Source: Klebsiella quasipneumoniae subsp. quasipneumoniae
GTDB taxonomy: Bacteria; Pseudomonadota; Gammaproteobacteria; Enterobacterales; Enterobacteriaceae
Reading direction: 5' to 3'
Assembly (NCBI RefSeq): GCF_020525925.1
Contig: NZ_CP084876.1
Coordinates: 4,216,001 to 4,280,000 of the forward strand
DNA length: 64,000 bases
This document shows, one piece after another, positions 53,590 through 64,000 of the stretch (position 1 is its first letter; every line of letters begins with the position of its first letter). Position numbers and translations under genes: made by a program. The notes beneath the pieces were generated by a model. That model saw nothing but the letters and a program-made list of their open reading frames with translations, did not search any database and was not told where the DNA came from.

Positions 53590-54813
53590 TCAGCCTCCAA
53601 AGTCGTCGAGCAGAATATTCTCGTCCTCGACGCCCAGATCCTTCAGCATCTTAATCACTGCGGCATTCATTACCGGCGGCCCGCACATGTAGAACTCGCA
53701 GTCTTCCGGCGCCGGATGATCGCGCAGATAGTTCTCGTACAGAACGTTATGGATAAAGCCGGTATGCCCCGTCCAGTTATCTTCCGGCAGCGGATCGGAG
53801 AGCGCAACGTGGAAGGTAAAGTTCGGGTTATCCCGCGCCAGCTGTTCAAACTCATCATCGTAGAACATCTCGCGCAGCGAGCGCGCTCCGTACCAGAAGC
53901 TGATTTTACGTGTGCTGTGCAGGCGCTTGAGCTGGTCGAAAATATGCGAACGCATCGGCGCCATCCCGGCGCCGCCGCCGATAAACACCATCTCGGCGTC
54001 GGTCTCTTTGGCAAAGAACTCGCCGAACGGCCCCGAAATCGTCACCTTATCGCCCGGCTTCAGCGACCAGATATAGGACGACATGATCCCCGGCGGGGCA
54101 TCCGGCACCTTCGGCGGCGGCGTCGCAATGCGCACGTTGAGCATAATGATGCCCTTCTCTTCCGGATAGTTAGCCATCGAGTAGGCACGCAGGGTCGGCT
54201 CTTTCACCTCAGAGACGTAGCGGAACAGGTTGAACTTGTCCCAGTCCGAGCGGTATTCATCCGGGACATCGAAGTCAGCATAGGCCACTTTATGCGGTGG
54301 GCATTCGATCTGAATATAGCCCCCGGCGCGGAACGGCACCACCTCCCCCTCGGGGATCCGCAGCTTGAGCTCTTTAATGAAAGTAGCTTTGTTATCATTG
54401 GAGATAACTTCGCATTCCCATTTTTTGACGCCGAAGATTTCTTCCGGTAGCTCAATCTTCATGTTTTGCTTCACCGCGACCTGGCAGGCCAGACGGCAGC
54501 CGGCTTTGGCTTCGCGTTTGGTAATATGCGAAAGCTCGGTCGGCAGGATATCGCCGCCACCCTCTTTGATAGTCACCCGACACTGGCCGCAGGAGCCGCC
54601 GCCGCCGCAGGCGGAGGAGACAAAAATCCCGTTGCTGGACAGCGTGTTCAGCAGCTTATCCCCCGCCGGGGTACGGATCTGCTTATCCGCTTCGTTATTG
54701 ATCTCAATAACCACGTCGCCCGCGTTCACCAGCTTTGAGCGCGCTGCCAGGATAAGCCCCGACAGCACCAGCACAATCAGCGTGAACATCACGACGCCAA
54801 GAATAATTTCCAT
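53590..54813 (-). CDS. nqrF: NqrF, NADH-oxidising subunit of Na+-NQR
   Basis: 407 residues. An N-terminal membrane anchor; 2Fe-2S domain with [14 protein letters not shown] and a fourth Cys in [12 protein letters not shown] domain [15 protein letters not shown] domain [19 protein letters not shown] and the C-terminal [17 protein letters not shown]. Electron entry from NADH to the sodium pump. Confidence 0.96.
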   Translation of the reverse strand: MEIILGVVMFTLIVLVLSGLILAARSKLVNAGDVVIEINNEADKQIRTPAGDKLLNTLSSNGIFVSSACGGGGSCGQCRVTIKEGGGDILPTELSHITKREAKAGCRLACQVAVKQNMKIELPEEIFGVKKWECEVISNDNKATFIKELKLRIPEGEVVPFRAGGYIQIECPPHKVAYADFDVPDEYRSDWDKFNLFRYVSEVKEPTLRAYSMANYPEEKGIIMLNVRIATPPPKVPDAPPGIMSSYIWSLKPGDKVTISGPFGEFFAKETDAEMVFIGGGAGMAPMRSHIFDQLKRLHSTRKISFWYGARSLREMFYDDEFEQLARDNPNFTFHVALSDPLPEDNWTGHTGFIHNVLYENYLRDHPAPEDCEFYMCGPPVMNAAVIKMLKDLGVEDENILLDDFGG

Positions 54814-54825
54814 ACTTATTCGCCC

Positions 54826-55425
54826 TTATAGCTGCACGCCGGAGAAGGACATAAAGCCCAGCGCCATCAACCCGGTAGTGATAAAGGTGATCCCTAACCC
54901 GCGCAAACCGGCAGGCACGTTGGCGTACTTCATCTTTTCGCGGATCCCCGCCATCGCCACGATCGCCAGCATCCAGCCGATGCCGGAGCCAAAGCCGTAA
55001 ACGATGGATTCCGGGAAGTTGTAATCACGCTGCACCATGAACGACACACCGCCGAAAATCGCGCAGTTAACCGCAATCAGCGGCAGGAAGATCCCCAGCG
55101 CGTTGTATAGCGCCGGGAAGTACTTATCGAGGATCATCTCGAGGATCTGCACCAGCGCGGAGATCACCCCGATAAAGGTGATGAAGTTCAGGAAGCTGAG
55201 GTCTACCCCCTCCACCAGCGCGCCGTCGCGCAGCACCAGGTTATACACCAGGTTGTTGATCGGTACGGCAAGACCCAGCACCACCGTCACCGCAACGCCG
55301 AGGCCTAAGGCGGTGGAGACCTTTTTCGACACCGCGAGGAAGGTACACATCCCGAGGAAAAAGGCCAGCGCCATGTTCTCAACAAACACCGCGCGGACAA
55401 ACAGGCTAATGTAATGAGCCATCAT
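54826..55425 (-). CDS. nqrE: NqrE, membrane subunit of Na+-NQR
   Basis: 199 residues (198 if the second ATG is used), six membrane helices, with the conserved [20 protein letters not shown], whose Cys helps bind the intramembrane iron centre. AAGGAG precedes the first ATG. Homologous to RnfA and to NqrD. Confidence 0.95.
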   Translation of the reverse strand: MMAHYISLFVRAVFVENMALAFFLGMCTFLAVSKKVSTALGLGVAVTVVLGLAVPINNLVYNLVLRDGALVEGVDLSFLNFITFIGVISALVQILEMILDKYFPALYNALGIFLPLIAVNCAIFGGVSFMVQRDYNFPESIVYGFGSGIGWMLAIVAMAGIREKMKYANVPAGLRGLGITFITTGLMALGFMSFSGVQL

Positions 55426-55428
55426 CGA

Positions 55429-56067
55429 TTACTCCTTTTCCTGCTGTTCAGGCTTCCAGCTACGCAGGGCCCAAATCAGTAAACCGATAATGAAGAACGC
55501 GCTCGGCGCCAGCAGGAACAGGCCGTTCGGCTGATACCAGCCGCCGTTCTGCACCGTCTCCAGCACCGTGATACCGAACAGCTTGCCGCTGCCGATAAGC
55601 TCGCGCAGGAAGCCGACGATAATCAGGATCGCGCCGTAGCCGAGACCGTTGCCGATACCGTCCATAAAGCTGGCCAGCGGCGGCGACTTCATGGCGTAAG
55701 CTTCGGCGCGGCCCATCACGATGCAGTTGGTGATGATAAGCCCGACGAATACCGACAGCTGCTTGGAAGTCTCATAGGCGAAAGCCCGCAGTAGCTGATC
55801 CACCACGATAACCAGCGAGGCGATGATCGCCATCTGCACGATGATGCGCACGCTGTTGGGAATGTGGTGGCGGATCATCGAGATAAACATGCTGGAGAAC
55901 GCCGTCACCAGGGTCACCGCAATGGTCATCACGAAGGCGGTTTCCAGTTTAGTGGTGACCGCCAGCGCGGAGCAGACGCCCAGCACCTGCAGGGCGATGG
56001 GGTTATTGGCGATGAGCGGCCCCACCAGCACGCGCTTCACCTCTTTCATCTCGCTCTGTTCAGCCAT
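55429..56067 (-). CDS. nqrD: NqrD, membrane subunit of Na+-NQR
   Basis: 212 residues, six membrane helices, with [20 protein letters not shown] near the start and [17 protein letters not shown]. The cysteines in these segments pair with those of NqrE around the iron centre. Overlaps the end of nqrC by eight bases. Confidence 0.95.
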   Translation of the reverse strand: MAEQSEMKEVKRVLVGPLIANNPIALQVLGVCSALAVTTKLETAFVMTIAVTLVTAFSSMFISMIRHHIPNSVRIIVQMAIIASLVIVVDQLLRAFAYETSKQLSVFVGLIITNCIVMGRAEAYAMKSPPLASFMDGIGNGLGYGAILIIVGFLRELIGSGKLFGITVLETVQNGGWYQPNGLFLLAPSAFFIIGLLIWALRSWKPEQQEKE

Positions 56068-56854
56068 TGTTCAGCCCTCCTTCACGCACCTTTTTCAGGA
56101 ACGGACCAAAGCCCAGTTCACCCATCCAGAAATCAAAGCTGTGCTGTACGCCATTTGACGTCAGCGTGGCGCCCGATAAGCCATCAACCGCATGCAGGTC
56201 ACCAGCGCGCGCGCCGCCTTTGACCACTCTCAGCGCCGGCATGCCGTTGTCATCCAGCACCTGCTTGCCAACAAACTGCTGGCGCCAGTTCGGGTTCTCC
56301 ACTTCGCCGCCCAGCCCCGGGGTCTCCCCCTGGTCATAGTAGGTAATGCCTTTCACCGTGCGGCCATCGACGTCCAGCGCCACGAAGGCGTACATCATCG
56401 ACCACAGGCCATTGCCATAAATGGGCAACACCACCTGCTCAATCTTCTGCTGCGCGTCGCGCACCAGGTAGATTTCCGCCAGATTGCTGCGGCGTTTAAT
56501 CCCCGCCGGATCCTGGCTGGCATCCAGCGCCATACTCTGCTGCGGATCCTTCAGCGCCTGGGCCTGATTGAATTTTGCCGGGTCCTTCTCCAGCAGCTCG
56601 CCGGTCGCCAGATTCACCAGTCGCGGCGAAATGCGCGCCGCGAAGGTGTCGGCGACCGCATCAGCATCCATGCCGGGCTGCATCAGGCCGGACACCGCCA
56701 GGATATTACGCTGCTTATCCAGCGCCCGCTGCGCCTGCTGGCGGGATTTCAGCCCCACGGCCGAGCCCGCTACCACGATGGAGCAGACCAGACAAAGCAC
56801 CAGCACCACCAGCAGCGTTTTGCCGATGCTATCGTTACTTTTCTTCTCAGCCAC
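56060..56854 (-). CDS. nqrC: NqrC, FMN-bearing subunit of Na+-NQR
   Basis: 264 residues: one N-terminal helix ([18 protein letters not shown]), a periplasmic domain, and the flavinylation motif [12 protein letters not shown] whose Thr carries covalent FMN. Overlaps nqrB by eight bases and nqrD by eight bases, showing tight translational coupling. Confidence 0.95.
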   Translation of the reverse strand: MAEKKSNDSIGKTLLVVLVLCLVCSIVVAGSAVGLKSRQQAQRALDKQRNILAVSGLMQPGMDADAVADTFAARISPRLVNLATGELLEKDPAKFNQAQALKDPQQSMALDASQDPAGIKRRSNLAEIYLVRDAQQKIEQVVLPIYGNGLWSMMYAFVALDVDGRTVKGITYYDQGETPGLGGEVENPNWRQQFVGKQVLDDNGMPALRVVKGGARAGDLHAVDGLSGATLTSNGVQHSFDFWMGELGFGPFLKKVREGGLNNG

Positions 56855-58085
56855 GCGACTTCCTCCGCTTAATATTGGCCTGCACCACCAGGTAATCGAA
56901 CAGCGGTGCGAAGAGGTTGGCGAAGAGGATCGCCAGCATCATCCCTTCCGGATAAGCCGGGTTCACCACGCGGATCAGCACGCACATCACGCCGATCAGC
57001 ACGCCGTAACTCCATTTTCCTTTATCGGTAAACGAGGCGGATACCGGGTCCGTCGCCATAAACATCATGCCGAAGGCGAAGCCGCCGAGTACCAGATGCC
57101 AGTACCATGGCATAGCGAACATCGGGTTGGTGTCGGAGCCGATAACGTTAAACAGGGTAGCGGTGGCGACCATGCCGATCATCACCCCGGCGACGATGCG
57201 CCAGGACGCTACGCGGCCAAAGAGGATGATCGCGCCGCCGATCAGGATCATTAGTGTGGAGACTTCGCCAATCGAGCCCGGAATATTGCCGAGGAAGGCG
57301 TCCATCCAGCTCACCGGGATGCCGGTAGCGACGTTAACCAGCGCTTCACCGCCGCCGCTGGCCCACTGGGAGAGCGGCGTAGCGCCGGAAAAACCGTCCG
57401 CCGCCGTCCACACCAGGTCGCCGGAGATTTGCGCCGGATAGGCAAAGAACAGGAACGCGCGCCCCGCCAGCGCCGGGTTGAGGAAGTTGCGCCCGGTACC
57501 GCCGAAAATCTCTTTAGCGATCACCACCCCGAAGGAGATCCCCAGCGCCGCCTGCCACAGCGGCAGCGTGGGCGGGACGATCAGCGCGAACAGAATCGAG
57601 GTGACAAAGAAGCCTTCGTTGATTTCATGCTTGCGCACGATAGCGAACAGCACTTCCCAGAAGCCGCCGACGATAAAGACGGTGATATAGATCGGCAGGA
57701 AGAAGACCGCCCCCAGGGTCATCATGCTCAGCCAGCCGGCGTCGGCGCTGAAGCTCACCCCTAACCACTGGGCGACGCTGTAGTGCCAGTTGTTGGCGAT
57801 CGCCTGCTGCAGTTGTTCGGCGCCGTAAAGCTTATGCAGCGCCGGTATGGTCTGCAGCCCGACGTTATACATCCCCCAGAACATCGCCGGAAAGACGGCA
57901 AACCACACGAGGATCATCAACCGCTTGAGGTCGATGGCGTCGCGCACATGCGCCGCGCCGCGGGTGACCTGGCCTGGGGTGTAGAAGATGGTCGCCGCCG
58001 CTTCATACAGCGGATAATATTTTTCCAGCTTGCCGCCGTGCGTGAAATGCGGCTCAATTTTTTCAATCAGATGCTTTAAGCCCAT
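56847..58085 (-). CDS. nqrB: NqrB, membrane subunit of Na+-NQR with covalent FMN
   Basis: 412 residues, about ten helices. The flavinylation motif is [12 protein letters not shown]. Opening [20 protein letters not shown] is typical. It contains the quinone and riboflavin sites and the sodium path. It starts three bases after nqrA ends. Confidence 0.96.
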   Translation of the reverse strand: MGLKHLIEKIEPHFTHGGKLEKYYPLYEAAATIFYTPGQVTRGAAHVRDAIDLKRLMILVWFAVFPAMFWGMYNVGLQTIPALHKLYGAEQLQQAIANNWHYSVAQWLGVSFSADAGWLSMMTLGAVFFLPIYITVFIVGGFWEVLFAIVRKHEINEGFFVTSILFALIVPPTLPLWQAALGISFGVVIAKEIFGGTGRNFLNPALAGRAFLFFAYPAQISGDLVWTAADGFSGATPLSQWASGGGEALVNVATGIPVSWMDAFLGNIPGSIGEVSTLMILIGGAIILFGRVASWRIVAGVMIGMVATATLFNVIGSDTNPMFAMPWYWHLVLGGFAFGMMFMATDPVSASFTDKGKWSYGVLIGVMCVLIRVVNPAYPEGMMLAILFANLFAPLFDYLVVQANIKRRKSRG

Positions 58086-58088
58086 CTC

Positions 58089-59432
58089 TTATCCTTCCTG
58101 CTCAATCCGGGTTAATACGCTGCGCAGCGCAGGGCCATATTCATACTTACCGGGGCAGACGTAGGTGCACAGCGCCAGATCTTCTTCATCCAGCTCCAGA
58201 CAGCCCAGCGCCTGAGCGCTGTCGGTATCCCCGGCCAGCAGATCGCGCAGCAGTATGGTCGGCAGGATATCAAGCGGCATCACCCGCTCGTAATTGCCGA
58301 TCGGCACCATCGCCCGCTCGCCGCCGTGGGTATCGGTAGAGAAATGAAAGCGCTTGCGCCTGAAGAAATGGCCCAGCGTGGTGCGGGTAATCGAGAACTT
58401 CTCTTTGCCCGGCATCACCCAGCCGAAGAGCTCTTTTTCCCGCCCTTCTTTAACCACGCTCACCTGCAGATGGAAGCGCCCGAGAAAGGCGTGAGGGCCA
58501 TGGGCGCGGGTGCCGCTGAGCACCGAGCCGGAAATGACCCGGTTTTCCCCCTCCTGCAACTCGCCTGCCAGCAGATCGTCCAGGCTGGCGCCCAGCGTCG
58601 TCTTGACCAGTCGCGGCGATATCACCTGCGGGCCACCGAGCGCGATCACCCGTTCGCAGTAGAGCTCCCCGTCGAGGAAAAGCTTACCAATGGCGATCGC
58701 GTCCTGATAATTGAGGTGCCAGACCTGCTTATTCAGGCTCACCGGCTCGAGGAAATGAATATGCGTTCCCGGCAGCCCCGCCGGGTGCGGCCCGCTGAAC
58801 TGGTTAAAACTGACCTGGCCGACAGGATGACCGCCGAGCTTGCCGCCGCTGGGCTGGCAGACGTGGACTTTCCCGTCGGTCAGACGCGTAAGCACGGTAA
58901 GGCCAGCGTCGAAAGCGGCCCGTTCGGCCAGAATAATCGGCTGCGGCTCCGCCGCCAGCGGATTGGTATCCATAGCGTTGACAAAGATGGCGGCCGGCAC
59001 GCTGCCCGGGAGCGGCGTTTTACTGAATGGCCGTGTGCGCAGCGCGGTCCACTGGCCCGACGCCAGCAGCTGCTGCTGCACGGTGTCGCGCGGCAGTTCA
59101 GCCAGCGCGTCCGCGGCGTAACGCGTAAACGCCACCGCGTCATTGCCCTCGATATCAATCATCACCGACTGCAACACGCGCCGTTCACCGCGGTGGATCG
59201 CGCTGACGACCCCGCTCGCCGGGGCGGTAAAGCAGACGCCGGGGTTCTTTTTATCTTCGAACAGGATCTGACCTTTTTTGACCCGATCGCCTTCTTTGAC
59301 CGCCATGGCGGGACGCATGCCGACGTACTCTTCGCCGAGTAGCGCGACGCGCTTCACCGCTGGCGCGGGAGAAATCTGCTGTAATGGCATGCCAGCTATG
59401 GGCAAATCCAGCCCTTTTGTGATTTTAATCAT
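58089..59432 (-). CDS. nqrA: NqrA, Na+-NQR subunit A
   Basis: 447 residues from [20 protein letters not shown], the standard family start; nine upstream codons in frame are not conserved. RnfC/NqrA-type biotin-like fold early ([20 protein letters not shown]) and [11 protein letters not shown] in the middle. No transmembrane helices; peripheral on the cytoplasmic side and involved in quinone binding. First gene of nqrABCDEF-M. Confidence 0.96.
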   Translation of the reverse strand: MIKITKGLDLPIAGMPLQQISPAPAVKRVALLGEEYVGMRPAMAVKEGDRVKKGQILFEDKKNPGVCFTAPASGVVSAIHRGERRVLQSVMIDIEGNDAVAFTRYAADALAELPRDTVQQQLLASGQWTALRTRPFSKTPLPGSVPAAIFVNAMDTNPLAAEPQPIILAERAAFDAGLTVLTRLTDGKVHVCQPSGGKLGGHPVGQVSFNQFSGPHPAGLPGTHIHFLEPVSLNKQVWHLNYQDAIAIGKLFLDGELYCERVIALGGPQVISPRLVKTTLGASLDDLLAGELQEGENRVISGSVLSGTRAHGPHAFLGRFHLQVSVVKEGREKELFGWVMPGKEKFSITRTTLGHFFRRKRFHFSTDTHGGERAMVPIGNYERVMPLDILPTILLRDLLAGDTDSAQALGCLELDEEDLALCTYVCPGKYEYGPALRSVLTRIEQEG

Positions 59433-59843
59433 ATCGTTAGCAGGTATCCGTAACCTCAACCCCGACGCAGGCCGGGGCCAGCTTATTGACAGAATGGCAG
59501 AGAAGAAAGGGCGAAACGGCGCCAGATGCGCTCAGGACGGAAGAGAAGCATCCTTTCTTACTCTGGTGATGAACCGGCGCAAGTGTAACATTTCGTGAGC
59601 GTCGGCTGTAGCGCGAGAGGCAATAAGTGCTTCTAAAATGCGAGCTATTGCGCAAAGTTCTCACTGTGTTTTCGTCGCTGGCAGGGTATAAAGTGAGGCG
59701 GAATTGTAAACGCCGCCACGTCGCCCTTGCGAAAAAATGCCGTGATGCTAATGTGAGCGCTCTAAATCCAGAAAACTCTGATTTCGGGTCTCTCTTGCCG
59801 TCCTGGCAATGTGGCTATTTTGTTTTATCAAGGAACAAGCAGT
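59433..59843. other. nqrA-dpaA divergent intergenic region
   Basis: 410 bp holding the promoters of the nqr operon (minus) and dpaA (plus). No gene, repeat or clear operator was recognised. The stretch around 59640-59760 is AT-balanced with no obvious hairpin. Confidence 0.5.
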
Positions 59844-60584
59844 ATGCGCAAAATCGCATTATTTATTGCGATGCTTCTGCTGCCGTGCATGTCATTTGCC
59901 GGGCTGCTCAGCAGCAACAGCCCGACGACGCCGGTTAGCAAAGAATATAAGCAGCAATTAATGGGTTCACCGGTTTACATTGAGATCTTTAAAGAAGAGC
60001 GCATGCTCGACCTTTACGTCAAAATGGGTGAGACCTACCAGCTCCTCGACAGCTATCGGATCTGCAACTACTCCGGAGGCCTGGGCCCGAAACAGCGCCA
60101 GGGCGATTTCAAGAGTCCGGAAGGGTTCTATAACGTCACCCGCAGCCAGCTCAAACCCGACAGCCGCTTCTATAAAGCGATCAATATCGGCTTCCCGAAC
60201 GCCTACGATCGCGCCCATGGTTATGAAGGGAAATACCTGATGATCCACGGCGACTGCGTCTCTGTCGGCTGCTACGCTATGACCGACAGCGGGATCGATG
60301 AGATCTTCCAGTTCGTGACCGGCGCCTTAGTCTTCGGTCAGCCAAGCGTGCAGGTGAGTATCTATCCGTTCCGCATGACCAACGCCAATATGGAACGCCA
60401 CAAATACTCCTACTATGCGGATTTCTGGAAACAGCTGAAGCCTGGCTATGATTATTTCCAGCAAACCCACAAACCGCCGGTCGTATCAGTGACCGACGGC
60501 CGCTATGTGGTGAGCAAGCCGCTCAGCCACGAGGTTGTCCAGCCGCAGCTGGCCTCAAACTATACGCTCCCCGAGACAAAATAA
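59844..60584 (+). CDS. dpaA: DpaA (YafK), YkuD-fold peptidoglycan-lipoprotein amidase
   Basis: 246 residues with a signal peptide ([19 protein letters not shown]). The L,D-transpeptidase/YkuD domain has the catalytic histidine and cysteine in [16 protein letters not shown]. In E. coli, DpaA removes Braun lipoprotein from peptidoglycan instead of attaching it. The start at 59844 gives the signal peptide and follows AAGGAACAAGC. Its 3' end overlaps the convergent yafJ by 30 bp. Confidence 0.92.
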   Translation: MRKIALFIAMLLLPCMSFAGLLSSNSPTTPVSKEYKQQLMGSPVYIEIFKEERMLDLYVKMGETYQLLDSYRICNYSGGLGPKQRQGDFKSPEGFYNVTRSQLKPDSRFYKAINIGFPNAYDRAHGYEGKYLMIHGDCVSVGCYAMTDSGIDEIFQFVTGALVFGQPSVQVSIYPFRMTNANMERHKYSYYADFWKQLKPGYDYFQQTHKPPVVSVTDGRYVVSKPLSHEVVQPQLASNYTLPETK

Positions 60585-61322
60585 CGCCCACTCGCCTGGC
60601 ATGATCTTATGCCAGGTCTCATTGGCCGTCAGCGGCTGCGTGGCGATAACCGTGACCACATCGTTGGGTGTGGTCTCGCGTTGAAAGTCGATCTCCACAT
60701 CCTGGTCCAGCAGTTTTGCCACGCCGAACGGCGCCCGCCGGGTGATCCAGTGCAGGTTGGTCGAGCAGAACGCCATCACATAGCGTCCGTCCGACAGCAG
60801 CATGTTGAACACCCCTTTCTCACGCAGTTCCCCCGCCAGGGTGGCGATATACTTAAATACTCCCAGCATATTGCCCGGCGTACGCGGGTAGCGCTCGGTT
60901 AAGCGGTGCAGCAGCCAGCAGAAGGCCTTTTCACTGTCGGTTTCACCGACCGGGTGGAAATTGCCGGTTTTCAGCGATTTATAGCCTTTGAGCTGCCCGT
61001 TGTGCGCGTAGGTCCAGTTACGCCCCCACAGCTCGCGGGTGAACGGATGCGTATTCTCCAGGGCCACCATCCCGCGATTGGCCTGGCGGATATGCGCGAC
61101 GACGGAACAGGACTTAATGGGGTAATCCTGGACCAGTTTCGCGATCGGCGACTGAAAGCTCGGCTGCGGATCTTTGAATGTGCGACAACCTTTGCCTTCA
61201 TAGAAGGTGATGCCCCAGCCGTCTTTATGCGGCCCCGTCCCGCCTCCGCGCTGTACCAGCCCGGTAAAGCTAAAACAGATATCTGTTGGCACATTGGCGC
61301 TCATCCCGAGCAGTTCGCACAT
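60555..61322 (-). CDS. yafJ: YafJ, class II glutamine amidotransferase-like protein
   Basis: 255 residues, the E. coli length. After Met removal the N-terminal nucleophile is Cys2 ([15 protein letters not shown]); the Ntn-hydrolase fold continues with [29 protein letters not shown] and [11 protein letters not shown]. No synthetase domain, so the physiological reaction is unknown. It follows gmhA on the same strand after 74 bp, as in E. coli. Confidence 0.92.
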   Translation of the reverse strand: MCELLGMSANVPTDICFSFTGLVQRGGGTGPHKDGWGITFYEGKGCRTFKDPQPSFQSPIAKLVQDYPIKSCSVVAHIRQANRGMVALENTHPFTRELWGRNWTYAHNGQLKGYKSLKTGNFHPVGETDSEKAFCWLLHRLTERYPRTPGNMLGVFKYIATLAGELREKGVFNMLLSDGRYVMAFCSTNLHWITRRAPFGVAKLLDQDVEIDFQRETTPNDVVTVIATQPLTANETWHKIMPGEWALFCLGERIV

Positions 61323-61396
61323 AGATCACCTCACCATCACAAATCACGACGGCGCCGAAGCGAGGCCGCCGTCAACAGTACACACTCACCTGCCTG

Positions 61397-61978
61397 TTAG
61401 CCTTTCGCCATCTCTTTTTCGATCAGCATAATCAGGATATGGATCACTTTGATGTGGATCTCCTGAATGCGGTCGGCGTAGCCAAAGTGCGGCACGCGAA
61501 TTTCCACATCGGCGCTACCGGCCATTTTACCGCCGTCCTTACCGGTCAGGGTGATCACTTTCATCCCCTGCGCCCGCGCGGCCTCAATGGCCTTGATTAC
61601 GTTGCCGGAGTTGCCGGAGGTGGAGATGCCGAGCAGCACATCGCCCGCGCGGCCGACGGATTCAACGTAGCGGGAGAAGACATACTCATAGCCAAAATCA
61701 TTGCTCACGCAGGAGAGATGGCTGACGTCGGAGATCGCAATGGCCGGATATCCCGGGCGGTTTTCGCGATAACGTCCGGTCAGTTCTTCCGCAAAATGCA
61801 TCGCATCGCAATGGGAACCGCCGTTGCCGCAGGACAGCACTTTACCACCCGCCTTAAAGCTATCCGCCAGCAGGACAGCGGCACGCTGGATAGCATGGAT
61901 ATTGGCTTCGTCCTGCAGAAAGTTAGCCAGCGTTTCCGCGGCTTCGTTCAGTTCGTTACGAATAAGATCCTGGTACAT
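61397..61978 (-). CDS. gmhA: GmhA (LpcA), sedoheptulose-7-phosphate isomerase
   Basis: 193 residues, SIS domain: [49 protein letters not shown] and the zinc/catalytic histidine region [17 protein letters not shown]. It makes D-glycero-D-manno-heptose 7-phosphate for the lipopolysaccharide inner core. First of the gmhA-yafJ pair, divergent from fadE. Confidence 0.96.
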   Translation of the reverse strand: MYQDLIRNELNEAAETLANFLQDEANIHAIQRAAVLLADSFKAGGKVLSCGNGGSHCDAMHFAEELTGRYRENRPGYPAIAISDVSHLSCVSNDFGYEYVFSRYVESVGRAGDVLLGISTSGNSGNVIKAIEAARAQGMKVITLTGKDGGKMAGSADVEIRVPHFGYADRIQEIHIKVIHILIMLIEKEMAKG

Positions 61979-62178
61979 GAGGATAATCCTTCAGTATGAG
62001 TGGAATACCCCTGGCAGTGTACCGGATAGCCGCCGAAGCGAGAAGCAGCAGGCTGCGTTATCCCCCGCCCTTTTGATTTTATGTGCCGCTTTTGCATACA
62101 ACAATGTGAGCAAGGTTGTAATTATTTTGTAAACACATTGCTAAATAAAAAGGCATGCACTACAACCAATACATCACA

Positions 62179-62195
62179 AGTGGTCAGACCTCCTA
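62179..62195 (+). promoter_or_regulatory. FadR operator in front of fadE
   Basis: AGTGGTCAGACCTCCTA contains the FadR core TGGTCNGACC and lies 23 bp upstream of the fadE start, matching the E. coli fadE operator as I remember it. Represses fadE until long-chain acyl-CoA accumulates. Confidence 0.85.
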
Positions 62196-62217
62196 CAAGC
62201 ACAGGGAGCATTTCTCT

Positions 62218-64000
62218 ATGATGATTTTGAGTATTGTTGCAACCGTTGTTTTACTCGGTGCGCTCTTCTATCACCGGGTCAGCCTGCTGCTCAGCAGCGT
62301 GATCTTGCTCGCCTGGACCGCAGCGCTTGGCGCGGCCGGTCTGTGGAATATCTGGCTGCTGCTGCCGCTGGCGATCATTCTGTTGCCGTTTAACTTTGCG
62401 CCTATGCGTAAATCCATGATTTCCGCACCGGCGTTTCGCGCCTTCCGCAAGGTCATGCCGCCGATGTCGCGTACCGAAAAAGAGGCCATCGACGCCGGGA
62501 CCACCTGGTGGGAGGGGGATCTGTTTCGCGGTAATCCTGACTGGCATAAGCTGCATAACTATCCGCAGCCGCGTCTGACCGCCGAAGAGCAAGCCTTCCT
62601 CGACGGCCCGGTGGAAGAAGCCTGCCGGATGGCTAACGACTTCGCCATCACCCACGAAATGGCCGATCTGCCGCCGGAGCTGTGGGCGTATCTGAAAGAA
62701 CACCGCTTCTTCGCGATGATCATCAAGAAAGAGTATGGCGGGCTTGAATTCTCCGCTTATGCCCAGTCGCGGGTGCTGCAGAAGCTCTCTGGCGTCTCCG
62801 GCATTCTGGCGATCACCGTCGGCGTCCCGAACTCACTGGGCCCGGGCGAGCTGCTGCAGCATTACGGTACTGAAGAGCAGAAAAACCATTACCTGCCGCG
62901 TCTGGCGCGCGGGCTGGAGATCCCCTGCTTCGCACTCACCAGCCCGGAAGCGGGCTCCGACGCCGGCGCCATCCCGGATACCGGCGTGGTCTGCATGGGC
63001 GACTGGCAGGGCCAGCAGGTGCTGGGTATGCGCCTGACATGGAACAAACGCTACATTACGCTGGCGCCTATCGCCACCGTGCTGGGACTGGCCTTTAAAC
63101 TTTCTGACCCGGATCGTCTGCTGGGCGGGGAAGAAGAGCTGGGCATCACCTGCGCGCTGATCCCGACCTCCACCCCGGGCGTGGAAATTGGCCGTCGCCA
63201 CTTCCCGCTTAACGTCCCGTTCCAGAACGGCCCAACCCGCGGCAAAGATATCTTCGTGCCGATCGATTACATCATCGGTGGGCCGGGGATGGCCGGTCAG
63301 GGCTGGCGCATGCTGGTTGAATGTCTGTCGGTGGGCCGCGGTATTACACTGCCGTCCAACTCCACCGGCGGCCTGAAATCGGTGGCTATGGCGACCGGGG
63401 CTTACGCCCATATTCGCCGCCAGTTCAAAATCTCGATCGGTAAAATGGAAGGCATTGAAGAGGCGCTGGCGCGCATTGCCGGTAATGCTTATGTGATGGA
63501 TGCTGCGGCCTCGCTGATTACCTACGGCATTATGCTCGGCGAGAAACCGGCGGTGCTCTCCGCGATCGTGAAATATCACTGCACCCACCGCGGCCAGCGC
63601 TCCATTATCGACGCAATGGATATTACCGGCGGGAAAGGCATTATGCTGGGCGAAGGCAACTTCCTCGCCCGGGCATATCAGGGCGCGCCTATCGCCATCA
63701 CCGTGGAAGGTGCGAACATTCTGACCCGTAGCATGATGATCTTCGGTCAGGGTGCGATTCGCTGCCATCCGTACGTGCTGGAGGAGATGGCTGCCGCGCA
63801 GAACAACGACCTGAACGCCTATGACAAGCTGCTGTTCAAACATATCGGCCATGTCGGTAGTAACAAAGTACGGAGTTTCTGGTTGGGCCTGACCGGCGGA
63901 CGCACCAGCAGCGCGCCGACCCGCGACGTCACCCGCCGCTACTATCAGCAAATGAACCGTCTGAGCGCTAACCTGGCGCTGCTGTCAGACGTCTCGATGG
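62218..64000 (+). CDS. fadE: FadE, acyl-CoA dehydrogenase (partial)
   Basis: The first 594 codons of about 814; it runs off the right edge with no stop. It starts [20 protein letters not shown] with two N-terminal hydrophobic segments, then a middle acyl-CoA dehydrogenase domain ([61 protein letters not shown]) nearly identical to E. coli FadE. It catalyses the first, FAD-dependent oxidation in fatty acid beta-oxidation. Two adjacent ATG codons at 62218 and 62221 give the same start region. No interruption is seen. Confidence 0.96.
   Translation, partial: MMILSIVATVVLLGALFYHRVSLLLSSVILLAWTAALGAAGLWNIWLLLPLAIILLPFNFAPMRKSMISAPAFRAFRKVMPPMSRTEKEAIDAGTTWWEGDLFRGNPDWHKLHNYPQPRLTAEEQAFLDGPVEEACRMANDFAITHEMADLPPELWAYLKEHRFFAMIIKKEYGGLEFSAYAQSRVLQKLSGVSGILAITVGVPNSLGPGELLQHYGTEEQKNHYLPRLARGLEIPCFALTSPEAGSDAGAIPDTGVVCMGDWQGQQVLGMRLTWNKRYITLAPIATVLGLAFKLSDPDRLLGGEEELGITCALIPTSTPGVEIGRRHFPLNVPFQNGPTRGKDIFVPIDYIIGGPGMAGQGWRMLVECLSVGRGITLPSNSTGGLKSVAMATGAYAHIRRQFKISIGKMEGIEEALARIAGNAYVMDAAASLITYGIMLGEKPAVLSAIVKYHCTHRGQRSIIDAMDITGGKGIMLGEGNFLARAYQGAPIAITVEGANILTRSMMIFGQGAIRCHPYVLEEMAAAQNNDLNAYDKLLFKHIGHVGSNKVRSFWLGLTGGRTSSAPTRDVTRRYYQQMNRLSANLALLSDVSM

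Noticed and set aside
57429..59342. Long plus-strand frames opposite nqrB and nqrA (up to 338 codons)
   Set aside because: Shadows of the well conserved nqr genes; His/Arg-rich composition typical of antisense frames.

Overview
The window is a 64 kb stretch of an enterobacterial chromosome, almost certainly a member of the Klebsiella pneumoniae complex. This rests on the E. coli-like but GC-richer backbone genes (phoE-proB-proA-thrW, crl-frsA-gpt-pepD, dinB, gmhA, fadE), a complete nqr operon, the Klebsiella-type acoK/acoABCD acetoin locus, the ecp pilus operon, and many Klebsiella-style REP/BIME repeats (GCCGGGTGGCGGCTGCGCC type). Family assignments are by eye and memory; no database was searched.

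Layout. 1-3498: the ecpR-A-B-C end of the common-pilus operon (minus strand, ecpC cut by the window edge). 4335-8025: a phosphonate-type ABC transporter (phnC, phnD, two permeases) behind a probable Pho box. 8037-9261: a dense REP/tandem-repeat array whose last unit runs into a HAD phosphatase gene, followed by an EamA exporter preceded by a polyproline leader ORF. 11283-15792: an NlpC-like lipoprotein, phoE, proBA and tRNA-Thr(CGT).

15969-21750 is a decayed genomic island at the tRNA-Thr gene: a broken P4-type integrase, then an AT-rich two-gene reverse transcriptase operon that I identify as the DRT3 anti-phage system (drt3a, drt3b), then a structured downstream ncRNA containing an ACACAC stretch and ending in an intrinsic terminator, then an IS3-family remnant.

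21808-29744 is the acetoin dehydrogenase locus (MalT-like activator acoK divergent from acoABCD). 30577-36743 is a six-gene operon for an unidentified carbon source (aldolase, GlpP-like antiterminator, FGGY kinase, SDR, 2-hydroxyacid dehydrogenase, GatC-like PTS IIC). Its leader has a strong terminator directly before the first gene, so the encoded antiterminator probably controls its own operon. 36962-38705 holds a GST, a YjhP-like methyltransferase and a YjhX/TopAI toxin without its usual YjhQ partner.

39171-46486 is the glutarate/GABA cluster glaH-lhgD-gabD-gabT-gabP-csiR. It degrades glutarate to succinate plus 2-hydroxyglutarate, oxidises the latter, and moves GABA through transaminase and dehydrogenase steps to succinate. 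46584-64000 is backbone: crl, frsA, gpt, pepD, yafP-dinB with a LexA box, a GDPD-fold protein that appears to have lost its catalytic residues, nqrM plus nqrABCDEF (sodium-pumping NADH dehydrogenase), dpaA, yafJ, gmhA, and the 5' part of fadE with a FadR operator.

The most interesting item is the DRT3 operon with its ncRNA. The GlpP-controlled attenuator operon, the catalytically degenerate GDPD protein, the orphan TopAI gene, the polyproline leader and the 152-bp tandem duplication that copies a gene's 3' end follow.
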